DNA from: a virus
Direction: 5' to 3' (one strand)
Length of the DNA: 36,523 bases
IMG/VR virus record: IMGVR_UViG_3300006332_000010
Location: 1 to 36,523 of that record
In this document: piece after piece, positions 10,001 through 18,405 of the stretch
Position numbering within the stretch: the first letter of the stretch is position 1
Layout: the number at the start of each line of letters is the position of its first letter
Made by a program: the position numbers and the translations under genes
Notes under the pieces: model-generated
Seen by the model: only the letters and a program-made list of their open reading frames with translations
The model's database searches: none
Told to the model about the DNA's origin: nothing

Positions 10001-11553
10001 TTGGAACTGTAAGGGTTCCTATCAAAAAAGCTCTAGAGAATATTGCTGAACTTGATCTTCCTGGCATTGACCCAGGGTTGCAGTATCTAGCTGATAACAT
10101 GCCTGACGAGTCAGGTACAAGAGATGTTCATGTTTTTGGAGCCTACGATTCTATGGCAAGGTTAGCTTCTTCATTTGCTGATCTTGGGTTGACTGCTTTA
10201 TTTGCAGAAGGCGGTATGACGGACAAACCACAAAAAGCGTGGAACAATTTTGTTTTTTCTATGCAGACTAAGGGAGCACCAGGGGCGAAACTGTTGATGA
10301 ACGCAGGTAGGGGCAGAACATTTTTTGGAGATCCTTTTTTATCCTTAGATTCTGATCCTAAAACTTCTACTGATCGATTTACTTTAGGTGAACATGATTC
10401 ACTTTTAGGCATAGCTTTGATGAATGCAAAATCTGGAGCATCTCTTGTTGCGCCATTTACGATACAAGCTGGATTAGAAGAATTTACAAAAGTATTAGAA
10501 CGGCAACAATATTCAGATGCTCAAGAAGTTTATGATGGCATTATCAATGCAGGGACAATTATAGGATCAGGTACTGCTGCTATTTTAAGTGGTTCAGGTT
10601 TGAAAGAAAATCCCCTTTCATTCTCAGAGCAATTAGATCAAGCTGCTAGGAACGATCCTAGATTTAATAAGCCGTATAATTCATTGACACCTGAAGAGAA
10701 GGATGAGGTACGAAAGAGTAACCCTGACATTACAAAAAACTTCCTTGATAGGCCTGTAGAGCCTAGCGGAAAATTCAATATTTGGTCAGTAGAAAATAAC
10801 AGACCACGATTGAAAAAAGAGCTAGGAGATTTTTATAGAGAGTATCAAAATGAAGGTCTTATGTCTCTAAAAGATCTTAGAATTGGATTGCAAAACATAG
10901 CTATAAATAGTTACGAGCGTAGCCAAAATAAAAGAAAAGAACTTGGTGTAAAAGATAAGCCTTTTGATGAAGGAGCGTCTGGATCAGTTATCACTGCTTT
11001 CTATAAAATCATGGAGGACGCTACTAATAAAAACACTAATGATTTGAACTTCACGGATTTTGATGAATTGTTAGCTTTATTAATGATCGATATAGAAAAT
11101 GGATACTATGGCAATCCAGATAGAGCTATGGAATTTATTGAAGAAAGAACCGTAGAGGTAATTCCTCCAGAATTAGACTGGTACTTTATTAATAAGGAGT
11201 ATATTGCTAATGCGACTGAAAATGGAGGTTATGATAAAGATAGAAAAAAACGATACACATACTGGGAGCAAAGAGATAGGGCGTTCAAAGAAAGAAAAGG
11301 GGCTGTAGATAGACTTGTAGGTGATAACACTACTCGTAGCTTTGGGGATATGGTTGAAGCCTACAATAGAATGATTAAGGCTGAAGATAGTCCAAGACTA
11401 AGGGCTAATACACCTAACTATAGAAACGCTCCAGCTTTGCTGGGTCTTATCAATAAAATACAAAACACATCTGCCAAGTACAAAGAAAGAATGAGAGCAT
11501 CGGACCCTGAACTGAAAAAAGCTCTTGAAGCAAACGGATACATAGAAAAATAA
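7057..11553 (+). CDS. Giant internal virion / DNA-ejection protein (putative)
   Basis: At 1498 aa this is the largest gene in the window. It begins with a proline-rich, low-complexity stretch, then alternates helical regions with glycine/alanine-rich hydrophobic segments: about 298-315 (GGIGGGLLGALGSVALLS), around 950 (SSGLYLVTAVALS) and around 1175 (INAGTIIGSGTAAILSG). Such segments could insert into membranes during DNA delivery, as podovirus inner-core proteins do. The region FSGPLVTLGTAALNPQYSM resembles phage large polyvalent-protein-associated segments. No lysozyme or protease motif was seen. It is coupled to the previous gene by TAATG. Function is inferred from size, location and composition. 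Confidence 0.55.
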   Translation: MPHAPGHNQQTIDAYLASRGIAPGFANVLPDQSLAPTSLPSPQTPPTRPTIAELLARYVPDEETAPQQIQVDQPEPGVIGGALDALKGFGSAFISGESALNKLLTSKPVSLASSSIQDVKSNIGAVIDPRQANILDLPGQARDPEALERITAERREATLPFGEAPGTAIRSGIEGAVEDLTGSERAGKYAGFGFDVAAAPSSFVFAAGPSAMGFKLLPKAGSAVMKNPIMKNFVNKTGSLPTQKITSSKPVGAGGTVIKKAGQLVRTVTDPVLGGGNVAQRYAAETIVGTAAEAGFEEGGIGGGLLGALGSVALLSRGRTGNIPGAPQAVKQAVRKGTQKIVGKPASTGTAPAAARRADEIIADPEAAAKQAEIEAADVWSPAREGEIPPIRASGSTVAPIRRPAQAASEHKNFKRVLKKEIQSSFRVVRTQVDQINEVLKKFTSTDADGYEKVIVKNPDGTSEEEYLGNVVEFFDDPKYTVESLGEPIYNAVKKMHDLLDDAKKILDEHGIDFTGGNPAPLTGFQRFFPRRIKDFNRKAIETEYVEDSESAQEIIKKIEAEDEGADIRAVFANIPGGGPKFDGDIAKSEVHERVFDTFQEGLESSKELIEGGKRSAWIYDSPTGSLLRFIKEAFDDLEVAETTRNFMEYGRIPTEKLPQLIKETKIPKQVLDNLDDDVKAKYENLVFHTDAAKIIKEMFPDGPGNIQKTVDRFAGKWIKKFRDFNKNVRPILSTLDFSGPLVTLGTAALNPQYSMRMFAKDFTKKIGDTFIGKRFVDAFFNDPETRRVGRYASMIDPYDADQLKEFLVSAKGNKVRRTLGKATMPFNRNFAMMGNRLRRDMFNIIERSYKQDVINDMVDKGIPLKDIDVDSIMTEEALISIGKSVDRFTGIGTGKVATVEDLSLFAPNFYRSIIETIGKNFEAGTLEGDLARAHMQTVVSSGLYLVTAVALSQGRDVSEVLSPIDGDQLYYNDRLVANPNFGTVRVPIKKALENIAELDLPGIDPGLQYLADNMPDESGTRDVHVFGAYDSMARLASSFADLGLTALFAEGGMTDKPQKAWNNFVFSMQTKGAPGAKLLMNAGRGRTFFGDPFLSLDSDPKTSTDRFTLGEHDSLLGIALMNAKSGASLVAPFTIQAGLEEFTKVLERQQYSDAQEVYDGIINAGTIIGSGTAAILSGSGLKENPLSFSEQLDQAARNDPRFNKPYNSLTPEEKDEVRKSNPDITKNFLDRPVEPSGKFNIWSVENNRPRLKKELGDFYREYQNEGLMSLKDLRIGLQNIAINSYERSQNKRKELGVKDKPFDEGASGSVITAFYKIMEDATNKNTNDLNFTDFDELLALLMIDIENGYYGNPDRAMEFIEERTVEVIPPELDWYFINKEYIANATENGGYDKDRKKRYTYWEQRDRAFKERKGAVDRLVGDNTTRSFGDMVEAYNRMIKAEDSPRLRANTPNYRNAPALLGLINKIQNTSAKYKERMRASDPELKKALEANGYIEK

Positions 11554-11557
11554 TATT

Positions 11558-11668
11558 ATGAACTTGCTAAAAACTTTATTGACTATAAAATATAGTAAAG
11601 CCCTCCCACCAGAACATATGTTCTACAGGCAGGGTGTAGTAACTCGCAGTAATGCCAGTTGGAGATAA
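11558..11668 (+). CDS. Possible 36-aa protein before scaffold gene
   Basis: An ATG 5 nt after the preceding stop opens a 36-codon frame with a hydrophobic start (MNLLKTLLTIKYSKAL) and a C-terminus ending VVTRSNASWR. It stops 4 nt before the scaffold ATG, so it would fill the gap between two genes. There is no clear Shine-Dalgarno, so translation would depend on coupling to the upstream stop. The frame runs through the palindrome at 11611-11624. Low confidence. Confidence 0.35.
   Translation: MNLLKTLLTIKYSKALPPEHMFYRQGVVTRSNASWR
11611..11624. promoter_or_regulatory. Isolated perfect LexA-like palindrome
   Basis: AGAACATATGTTCT is a perfect 14-bp palindrome of the same GAAC-N4-GTTC type as the paired boxes at both ends. 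A weak promoter-like pair lies upstream (TTGCTA 11564-11569, 16 bp, TAAAAT 11586-11591), overlapping a small inverted repeat (ACTATA/TATAGT, 11582-11596). It could control the scaffold/capsid genes. The caveat is that a possible short coding frame crosses it, so it may be coincidental codon content. Confidence 0.35.
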
Positions 11669-11672
11669 AATT

Positions 11673-12476
11673 ATGGTAAATGAAACTCTTGAACAAGAAA
11701 CATTAGAAGCAGCGGAAGATGTGGAAGTGCCGACAGACGGTTTCGATCCAGCAGAAGCTCCTGAAGATGTAGTTGAGGGTGAGGCTCAACCTGATATAGC
11801 TGAACTTGTCGAACGGCTTTCTCAGATTGAGGGCGCAGCTAAAGAATTGGATACACTGAAGCACGATGTTTCAAGTCAGCTTGGACGTATTCAGCATTTC
11901 CAATCTACGGTTGACAAACTTTCTCAGAACGATGCCAGCACTGTTTTACAGTCTCGCATTGAACAACTTGAGGAAAGTAATAATGCTTTGCAGGAATTAA
12001 TTATAAGTTCTGATTTGATTGACGATGAAACAAAACTCGCTATACGAGAAAATGCGTTGGAGCGTCGATTGAAAGCACTTGAAAGTCCTGCATCAATTAC
12101 TGACCAGCAAGGATCTCCTGAAGCAGATGACGCAACTGTTACTTTGTGGAATGAAGCCACAACAGAAGTAATGCGTCAGGCAAAAGACTTGGGCTATGAC
12201 CCTGAAAATATACCAGCTTCCGTTTGGTCGGAAGGCGTTTCAACAGGCTCACCAATTCGTGCCGTTCAGCATGTTCTCGACTGGACTCGACAGCAGTTAA
12301 ATGAAACGGAGGCAGCCAGCAAAACAGCCGAAAGGAAACGTGCTGCTGGTAGCGGATCTGCAAGTCGAGCAGGTTCAACGCCGACGTTAGATGATCTTGT
12401 CCGTGCATACGGAGAAGGTCGCAACATTTCCGCTGATGACAAACAGCGTGTAATGCAACATTTAGGAATAAGATAG
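11673..12476 (+). CDS. Capsid scaffolding protein
   Basis: This 267-aa acidic protein probably guides assembly of the procapsid and then leaves or is degraded. It sits directly upstream of the major capsid gene, the usual place for scaffold. It has an acidic N-terminus (EQETLEAAEDVEVP), a central heptad-rich region (about 50-150) that should form a coiled coil, and a C-terminus with basic and helical character (DDLVRAYGEGRNISADDKQR), typical of capsid-binding ends. ATG 11673 is chosen because GGAG lies 8 nt upstream. An ATG at 11652 has no such site. Confidence 0.8.
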   Translation: MVNETLEQETLEAAEDVEVPTDGFDPAEAPEDVVEGEAQPDIAELVERLSQIEGAAKELDTLKHDVSSQLGRIQHFQSTVDKLSQNDASTVLQSRIEQLEESNNALQELIISSDLIDDETKLAIRENALERRLKALESPASITDQQGSPEADDATVTLWNEATTEVMRQAKDLGYDPENIPASVWSEGVSTGSPIRAVQHVLDWTRQQLNETEAASKTAERKRAAGSGSASRAGSTPTLDDLVRAYGEGRNISADDKQRVMQHLGIR

Positions 12477-12485
12477 GAGCTTATA

Positions 12486-13385
12486 GTGGCTACCACAGGT
12501 AACACTACTACTACTAATCTGGCTGACAGCCTTCCTACAGTTATAGCTGCTGCTAGGATTGTCCGTGAATATGAAGGGACAATGACTAGCGATGCTGTCG
12601 TAGACAAGGTTACTTTAGCCGAGAACAGTGGTACTGGATGGAACGAGGTTCGTTTGGACAAGCTCACCGCAACAGGTGTAGCTGAAACTGCAACCCTTGA
12701 CAATCCACAACAAATGTCAGACTCGCTATTGACCCTTACACCAACAGTTACAGGTATTCAAACCATCGTAACTGACCGTGTATACCGTCGATTAGCTAGT
12801 AATGTATTGTCGCAAATTGGCCAATTAGGTCAAAATGCAATCCAACGTAAGAAGGACAAAGATGGTCTAACTCAATTAGACTCATTCTCTACCGCTTTAG
12901 GTGGAGCAGGTTCTACCCTTACTGTTGGTCACATTTCAGCTGGGCAAAGCCGAATATTCGGTAACACAACTGAGCCTGCACCTCCAGGTAACGTCTCAGT
13001 CGTATTGCACCCATTCCAGCTCAAGGACATTCAGGATCAATTAACAGTAGGTATTACAACTACTGCTTCTAATGGTGCTGGTTCTGTAGACGGAATGACA
13101 GCAGAGATGGTGCGAAATGGATTCAGTGGAACATTGTTTAACGCAAATGTTTTTACTGATGGAAACATCTCAATCGATAGTTCGGATGACGCTAAAGGAG
13201 CAATCTTTCACCAGATGGCAATCATCTTGGTAGAAGGTCACGCACCTAAAGCTGAAACTCGACGTAGACCAGATATTGGTGGTGGTGCAGACGAAGTATT
13301 CTTGTATGACGAATTTGTCTACGGTGAACGCCGTGACGAATGGGGATACGAGCTATACTCTGACGCAGCAGCACCAACGTCTTAG
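12486..13385 (+). CDS. Major capsid protein (HK97 fold, putative)
   Basis: This 299-aa protein is the expected main shell subunit. It starts with GTG after AGGAG with normal spacing. It follows the scaffold and precedes small head genes, which is the strongest evidence. The sequence has an N-terminal arm rich in threonine, a mid-region with VYRRLASNVLSQIGQLGQNA (a long helix like the HK97 spine helix), and a C-terminal beta region ending near FVYGERRDEWGYELYSD, typical of P-domain/A-domain ends of phage capsid proteins. No protease domain is fused, in keeping with the separate scaffold. Confidence 0.85.
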   Translation: MATTGNTTTTNLADSLPTVIAAARIVREYEGTMTSDAVVDKVTLAENSGTGWNEVRLDKLTATGVAETATLDNPQQMSDSLLTLTPTVTGIQTIVTDRVYRRLASNVLSQIGQLGQNAIQRKKDKDGLTQLDSFSTALGGAGSTLTVGHISAGQSRIFGNTTEPAPPGNVSVVLHPFQLKDIQDQLTVGITTTASNGAGSVDGMTAEMVRNGFSGTLFNANVFTDGNISIDSSDDAKGAIFHQMAIILVEGHAPKAETRRRPDIGGGADEVFLYDEFVYGERRDEWGYELYSDAAAPTS

Positions 13386-13403
13386 GTAGGAGGGATATAA
13401 ATT

Positions 13404-13841
13404 ATGGTAGCTGTAGCTAACGCAAAAGCTGAATCGTTTACATTCAACTCCATTGGAAACGGAGCAACTAAATCAGAGTTTTTCACTAACTCAAATGCGG
13501 TTCGTATTTTGAACATGACTGTTGTCAGTGAAGCTGCTATTGCAGCCCACGCTTCAAACGTGTACAAAGTCGAATTACTTACTGGGGCAACGGTAATTGG
13601 TAAAATTACTAATGACTCAGATGAGAGTACAACCACAGCCACAACTGGGGTAGTGGGCATTGACTCAGCTTTGTACGCTGCTAAGACCACAAGGTCAATA
13701 GCATTTACACAAGCTGGTGCTAATTCTGATGGTGCTTACGAAAATGCTGCTGATGCAGTATTGGAAATCAAGGCAAGCAATGACACTGGTGGTACTATCA
13801 CCGACGTTACTGTTCACCTTGAGTACACAGTAAGCGACTAA
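13404..13841 (+). CDS. Small head protein, possibly capsid decoration
   Basis: This 145-aa protein is rich in Ala, Thr, Ser and Val and predicted to be nearly all beta strand. Alternating patterns such as NVYKVELLTGATVIGKIT and TDVTVHLEYTVSD suggest a small beta sandwich. It directly follows the major capsid gene and starts at an ATG preceded by GGAGGG about 12 nt away. A decoration or head-stabilising protein is likely by location. No family was recognised with certainty. Confidence 0.6.
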   Translation: MVAVANAKAESFTFNSIGNGATKSEFFTNSNAVRILNMTVVSEAAIAAHASNVYKVELLTGATVIGKITNDSDESTTTATTGVVGIDSALYAAKTTRSIAFTQAGANSDGAYENAADAVLEIKASNDTGGTITDVTVHLEYTVSD

Positions 13842-13843
13842 GT

Positions 13844-14248
13844 ATGAGTGAACTTGTCGTTGCTGCATCAATCGTCAAAAATGACGAACCAGCTTTGAGA
13901 CTTGAAGAACTTAATGTTCAAGGGATCAAAGGGCAGGGGATGCAGCGACGGCAATTCATACATGTTATTAGAGATGATAAGCGAGCTATATGGTCGGAAG
14001 ATCTAGGTGATGCTGATTCATTTCATGCCCCACCATTTGCTATACCATCTTTGATGGAGCATACGGTAGGAGAGTTACGCGAGATTGCTGACCAATTACG
14101 TGAAAGTAAACAGGGAGCAGATCGTATAGATGAATTGGGCGAGGCATCGACTATGATAAAAGATGCTATAGATGAAGCTGAACAAAGAACGCTGGAGATG
14201 CGCCGTACATCAGTAAGTGGCCCATCTATCACCGTTGAAAGGCATTAA
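13844..14248 (+). CDS. Hypothetical head-region protein
   Basis: This 134-aa protein begins 3 nt after the previous stop. It has a beta-like N-terminal half (LELNVQG / HVIRDDKRAIWSEDLGDA) and a helical C-terminal half rich in Glu, Arg and Leu (about 65-120) that could be a coiled coil. It lies between capsid and adaptor genes. The family is not recognised; a minor head or completion protein is possible. Confidence 0.6.
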   Translation: MSELVVAASIVKNDEPALRLEELNVQGIKGQGMQRRQFIHVIRDDKRAIWSEDLGDADSFHAPPFAIPSLMEHTVGELREIADQLRESKQGADRIDELGEASTMIKDAIDEAEQRTLEMRRTSVSGPSITVERH

Positions 14249-14249
14249 A

Positions 14250-14825
14250 ATGACTACTGATAATGTAATAGCAGAAGCAGCAGCAAACGCAATAGCGGAG
14301 TCTGCAACTTCAGGCAGTTTAGATAAAGTAATTGTTAATAACGATGAATATTCTATGCAATATTCTGGTTCTACAAATGATGGGCAAGACGCTGATGAAT
14401 TAGTGAGTGTTTGGTCTTTATTAGATGGTACAGAAAGCAGAGTATTGAAGCATAAGCTAGGTGAAGTGTTGCGAAAGCGTACTCTTACTGGGGAACAAGT
14501 ATTTTGGATTCCTGGTATGCCTGGCAAGCCCCCAAAAGTTGATAAGGGATCGGAGTTGCTTTGCTTGCTACATCCTGATAACGACGAAAGGGATTGGCTA
14601 AATAACATTGGATTAGTAGCTCAGACTTGCCGTAAATCTAATTTACGATCTGACTTTGATCTTCAAAATCACATGCTACATAGGCATCAACAAGAATTTA
14701 GCCTTATTCAAACAGCTCGTGAACAAGAAGCAAGACAACAGCAAGACGAACTTGTTAGACTGCAAATTGAAGCAATGACTGGTGCGGCAAAGTCTGAAAC
14801 TAGCCCACCTCGTAAAAAAAGATAG
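14250..14825 (+). CDS. Zinc-finger-like hypothetical protein
   Basis: This 191-aa protein has a likely metal site in its second half: a Cys-His pair (CLLHPDN), then a Cys (QTCRKSNL), then three histidines in NHMLHRHQQ, a layout like a Cys/His zinc finger. The C-terminus is glutamine-rich, then basic (PPRKKR). ATG 14250 is chosen because GAAAGG lies 7 nt upstream; an in-frame ATG at 14217 would overlap the previous gene. Similar proteins are seen in aquatic phages near head genes. The role is unknown, possibly DNA or protein binding in the virion. Confidence 0.6.
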   Translation: MTTDNVIAEAAANAIAESATSGSLDKVIVNNDEYSMQYSGSTNDGQDADELVSVWSLLDGTESRVLKHKLGEVLRKRTLTGEQVFWIPGMPGKPPKVDKGSELLCLLHPDNDERDWLNNIGLVAQTCRKSNLRSDFDLQNHMLHRHQQEFSLIQTAREQEARQQQDELVRLQIEAMTGAAKSETSPPRKKR

Positions 14826-14834
14826 GAGTGGGTT

Positions 14835-15137
14835 ATGGCTGGATCACCAGGGATAATCAACACACAAGCACATACCGCTGTGACGGTAGGTAGTAGTAGT
14901 ACATCTGTACTTGCTGCTAGTGAAACTGCTTCCTACCGATTAATGGTAAATGATTCTGACGAAGTTATTTATATCAATCTTGGTGGAACAGCAGCAGCAA
15001 ACACAGGTATCAGATTGAACGCTTCAGGCGGTTCATACGAAATGTCAGTCGCAGGTGGCAACTGGTTCAATGGAGCTATAACTGCTATTTGTGCATCTGG
15101 TTCAAAGAAACTATTAGTCACACAAGGTAACGCATAA
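14835..15137 (+). CDS. Small beta-rich structural protein
   Basis: This 100-aa protein is of a type often seen near phage head genes. Recognisable pieces are YRLMVNDSDEVIYINLGG, a GIRLNASGGSYEMS turn, and a C-terminal KKLLVTQG, suggesting a small beta barrel. It follows GGAGTGGGTT and is coupled by TAATG to the adaptor-like gene. Head completion, stabilisation or decoration is likely from its size and position. It shares its style with the 125-aa protein at 20065-20442 without clear sequence identity. Confidence 0.6.
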   Translation: MAGSPGIINTQAHTAVTVGSSSTSVLAASETASYRLMVNDSDEVIYINLGGTAAANTGIRLNASGGSYEMSVAGGNWFNGAITAICASGSKKLLVTQGNA

Positions 15138-16456
15138 TGGCAATAACTGGGCAAAATTTATTAACAGGTTTATCCCAGTTTATAGGGGATGACTACGATA
15201 ATGTAACTTCCGCAACAAGTACAGATGGTACGACTGTGGTCAAAACTCATCTTAGTGCATTTGGGGAAGATTATTTTCGTGATTACTATGTACGTATAAC
15301 TCAATCTGGTACTAATCAGTATCATATACGCAGAGTAAAATCATTTGCTTCAGCGTCAGGAACACTTACTGTTGACCCTGCATTCCCTGCTGTACCTCAA
15401 GATGGCGATTCTTTTGAATTGCATAAGTATGAACCATCAAGGAAGTTTACTGCATTAGATGAAGGTCGTTTACGTGCGTACCCTCAAATAGCAAAACTTA
15501 CGTTTGACGAAACACTTACAGGCGACGGATACAGTAAAGAATTTGATATACCGTCTACTATTAGAAAGGGGCCTGTCTTTGCCTTTATCGAATACCCCCT
15601 CGGAACCCACGACGGATGGAATTTCCTCTCAGATCCAGACTTCGATAGCACGTCTAATTGGACTGCTTCGTCGGTTACTGCGAGTATAGTAACTGAAGAA
15701 ACTTCCAATAAACTTATACCTAAATACGACAATAGCTGCACAAAGCTAGTAGTAGCTGCATCAACAGCAGGTACATACTCCCAAGTTGTAGCAAATATGA
15801 ATAATAGTATTACTGCAGCAGGCGCAGCAGGTCAGAAGATGACGTTTGCTGCATGGATATACAGTCGTGTTGCAAGTAAAATCAGAATACAACTTATAGA
15901 TGACAGTGGGACTACCAGTAGTGATTATCATGGTGGTGCTGGCTGGGAATTACTAACATTAGAAAAGAATATAGTAGGTAATAGTTCATCACTTTTAACA
16001 GCACGAATAGAAGTTGCAAATAACAGTACAACCTTTACAGGATTTGTTGATCGCGGATGGCTTTACTTTGGTGATGCAGGTCGTGTACGATCCATCTATC
16101 CAATCGAAGCTAACGCTAGAGTACGTCGTGACGATACTACTCAACGAATAATGTTTGACAATGTTCCGCAAGCTCGTCGTCAGATTCGGTTGGTAGGTAG
16201 AAGTCCTTTATCTGCATTAGGCACTACTAGAGCTTCGCAAGCTACCAATACTATGGAAGTAGACGAAGCATCTTCTATGATTCTATATTCACACGCTGCA
16301 CAAGTATTATTTGAACGAGAAGGTATGTACTCAGATATACCTGAAGAAGTTAGTGCTAAACTTTCAATTATTCAAAGTAGGGCCAACGACTACGAAGTGA
16401 AATGGCCATTTAGAATGTTGGCAGGAAGCAAGATACAAGGGCCATTTAAAGTATGA
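15137..16456 (+). CDS. Adaptor / tail-tube-A-like protein with inserted CBM-like domain
   Basis: This 439-aa protein is a probable head-tail connector component. The N-terminal part (1-150) and the C-terminal part (about 330-439, with EASSMILYSHAAQVLFEREG and KWPFRMLAG) frame a central jelly-roll-like segment (about 158-320). That segment starts WNFLSDPDFDSTSNWTAS and has aromatic/threonine-rich strands, as in carbohydrate-binding modules of the CBM4/9/22 type. Such an insertion would project from the neck or tail and could bind surface glycans. The gene is coupled upstream (TAATG) and downstream (ATGA). Confidence 0.6.
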   Translation: MAITGQNLLTGLSQFIGDDYDNVTSATSTDGTTVVKTHLSAFGEDYFRDYYVRITQSGTNQYHIRRVKSFASASGTLTVDPAFPAVPQDGDSFELHKYEPSRKFTALDEGRLRAYPQIAKLTFDETLTGDGYSKEFDIPSTIRKGPVFAFIEYPLGTHDGWNFLSDPDFDSTSNWTASSVTASIVTEETSNKLIPKYDNSCTKLVVAASTAGTYSQVVANMNNSITAAGAAGQKMTFAAWIYSRVASKIRIQLIDDSGTTSSDYHGGAGWELLTLEKNIVGNSSSLLTARIEVANNSTTFTGFVDRGWLYFGDAGRVRSIYPIEANARVRRDDTTQRIMFDNVPQARRQIRLVGRSPLSALGTTRASQATNTMEVDEASSMILYSHAAQVLFEREGMYSDIPEEVSAKLSIIQSRANDYEVKWPFRMLAGSKIQGPFKV

Positions 16457-18396
16457 CTATAACACGTTCACGTGATAGCAGCGGTTATGATGTGTACCTT
16501 GAATACGATGATGTTAAGGTAGGCTTTCGGCTTGCTCAGTCAGAAATGGGTTTAGCCTGGTCACGTGGCTTACAGCCAATGCTTGCAGAAGAACAACGTA
16601 CATCAGGTACATTTGATTACCAGCAAGTACCAGCAGAAGTAGATGTACCATTAGGTTTTGATAATTGGGGTGGTGGTTGTGGAGTAGATGAATTATCTAC
16701 TCTTACTTCTACAACCGTAGGATATAACTATTCACAATATATAGATGCTTCTTACGGTGACAGATTATACCTTAGTCCAGCTTTCAATCAGCTTTATAAG
16801 ACAAAGGCAAGCTCTACTACTATTGATGCTGCTCCTACTTTCATGGCAGAAAATTCACTAGGTACATATGTATGTGCAGGTAGGTATCTGTATAAGTACG
16901 ACACAAGTAATGACCAATTCGATGAAGTAGATGATTTAGGTTCAGGTAACGCTTTTACTGGCCCTGTACGTGAGTTCAACGGCAAGTTATATGCTCCAGC
17001 AGGAGATGATGTTGACTACGAAGTATCTTCAGATGGCACTACATGGGCTGCATCAGCAGCTACAGATGACAATGCAGTGTTCTTTACAGCAAGAGGACGT
17101 ACATCTACTACTCCCCAATTCTGGAAAATAGATAGCTCAGGTAATATAAAGTCTGCTACTGCTCCAGATGGTAGCGGTAGTACATGGTCTGCTGCTGTAC
17201 CAGTTGGGCATACTTCTGAAACAGTAAATGGTTTACTTACAGCAGATGACAAAGTATGGATATTCAAAAAAGAAGGTGTTTGGTTTTTTGACGGTACAAA
17301 TGTCAATGATTTTTGGACTGGTGGCCGTCAAATGCTACGCGACAGTAATGGGAAGAATCCGTTGCTATGGGTGGATGGTTTTATCTATGTACCATATGGC
17401 GACAGGTTGATGCAGATAGACCCATATGAAGAAACATTTACTATGCTTTATCCTACAAATGGTATGCTTGGCAATGTAGAATTGAATGGTGCTATTACAG
17501 CCCTTGCAGGAGATGCAGACTGGATATATTTAGCGCAAAAGAACGCAGCAGGTAACACATACCTTATAAAAATAAACCCATACCGAACAGTACATACATG
17601 GAATTACCAGGGATCTAATGATTGCAATGCGTTACTTGTTACTGGTGCAGGAGCTATAGCAGATAGCAACCCCTCTGTTTTAGCTGGATACGCAAGCACG
17701 ATTGGAAATTATATCAATCCACGTGCAGGTATGCGCCCTGATGATGACGAAAACTACTTATATACAACCAATACTGGAGTTATTGTAGGGCCTAGGCTGA
17801 ATGTAGGGGCTAAGTTATTCAAGAAGTTCTTAAGTGCAGGTCGTGTACTAGGAACAAGTATGACTGCTGCTGCTACTGCGGTGCTACGATACGAAATAGA
17901 CGAGGCTTCTCCTGAGACAATAGTTACTGCGGATAACGATGGCGAATCATTTGCTGTATTTACTAACGAAGTAGAGTTCAACCAGATTAGATATAATATG
18001 CAAATGACTACTGGATCAGAGACTGCGAGTCCTGTAGTAAATTCAGTAGTTCTTAATACTATTCTCAACCCTCCGCGAAGAAAAAGTTGGACATTCTCAG
18101 TCACAGTGAATAGTGGGGTTATTTTGTCAGGTGGCGGTAGGGCTAGTATGTCTGGCAATTACTTGGAATCATTCTTGTTTGGCGGTGTCCAGAAAAGAGT
18201 GACCCTTTACGACAGGCGTGGCGATAGAACGTATGTGGGGCGAATTATTAATGTGAATGGGCGTATAATGCAGCCTATGTCTGATGGCGATTTAGAGGTA
18301 TTTGACGTGATGTTTTATGAGATTGCAGACACTACATCAGGTGATGTAGCTATTTACAATAGAGATGCTTATAATGTAGGCAAGGTATACGCATAG
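16453..18396 (+). CDS. Tail protein (beta-propeller-like, tail tube B position)
   Basis: This 647-aa protein is overlapped by the adaptor gene (ATGA). It is mostly beta, with repeated units of the form aromatic-Asp-Gly (GRYLYKYDTSNDQF, EGVWFFDGTNVNDFW, DGFIYVPYGDRLMQI, DWIYLAQKNAAGNTY), which suggests a propeller. The C-terminal quarter holds a likely beta-sandwich ending in YDRRGDRTYVGRI. Its size and place match the tubular-tail nozzle protein of podoviruses. The call is from position and fold style. Confidence 0.6.
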   Translation: MTITRSRDSSGYDVYLEYDDVKVGFRLAQSEMGLAWSRGLQPMLAEEQRTSGTFDYQQVPAEVDVPLGFDNWGGGCGVDELSTLTSTTVGYNYSQYIDASYGDRLYLSPAFNQLYKTKASSTTIDAAPTFMAENSLGTYVCAGRYLYKYDTSNDQFDEVDDLGSGNAFTGPVREFNGKLYAPAGDDVDYEVSSDGTTWAASAATDDNAVFFTARGRTSTTPQFWKIDSSGNIKSATAPDGSGSTWSAAVPVGHTSETVNGLLTADDKVWIFKKEGVWFFDGTNVNDFWTGGRQMLRDSNGKNPLLWVDGFIYVPYGDRLMQIDPYEETFTMLYPTNGMLGNVELNGAITALAGDADWIYLAQKNAAGNTYLIKINPYRTVHTWNYQGSNDCNALLVTGAGAIADSNPSVLAGYASTIGNYINPRAGMRPDDDENYLYTTNTGVIVGPRLNVGAKLFKKFLSAGRVLGTSMTAAATAVLRYEIDEASPETIVTADNDGESFAVFTNEVEFNQIRYNMQMTTGSETASPVVNSVVLNTILNPPRRKSWTFSVTVNSGVILSGGGRASMSGNYLESFLFGGVQKRVTLYDRRGDRTYVGRIINVNGRIMQPMSDGDLEVFDVMFYEIADTTSGDVAIYNRDAYNVGKVYA

Positions 18397-18405
18397 GCGG
18401 TAATT

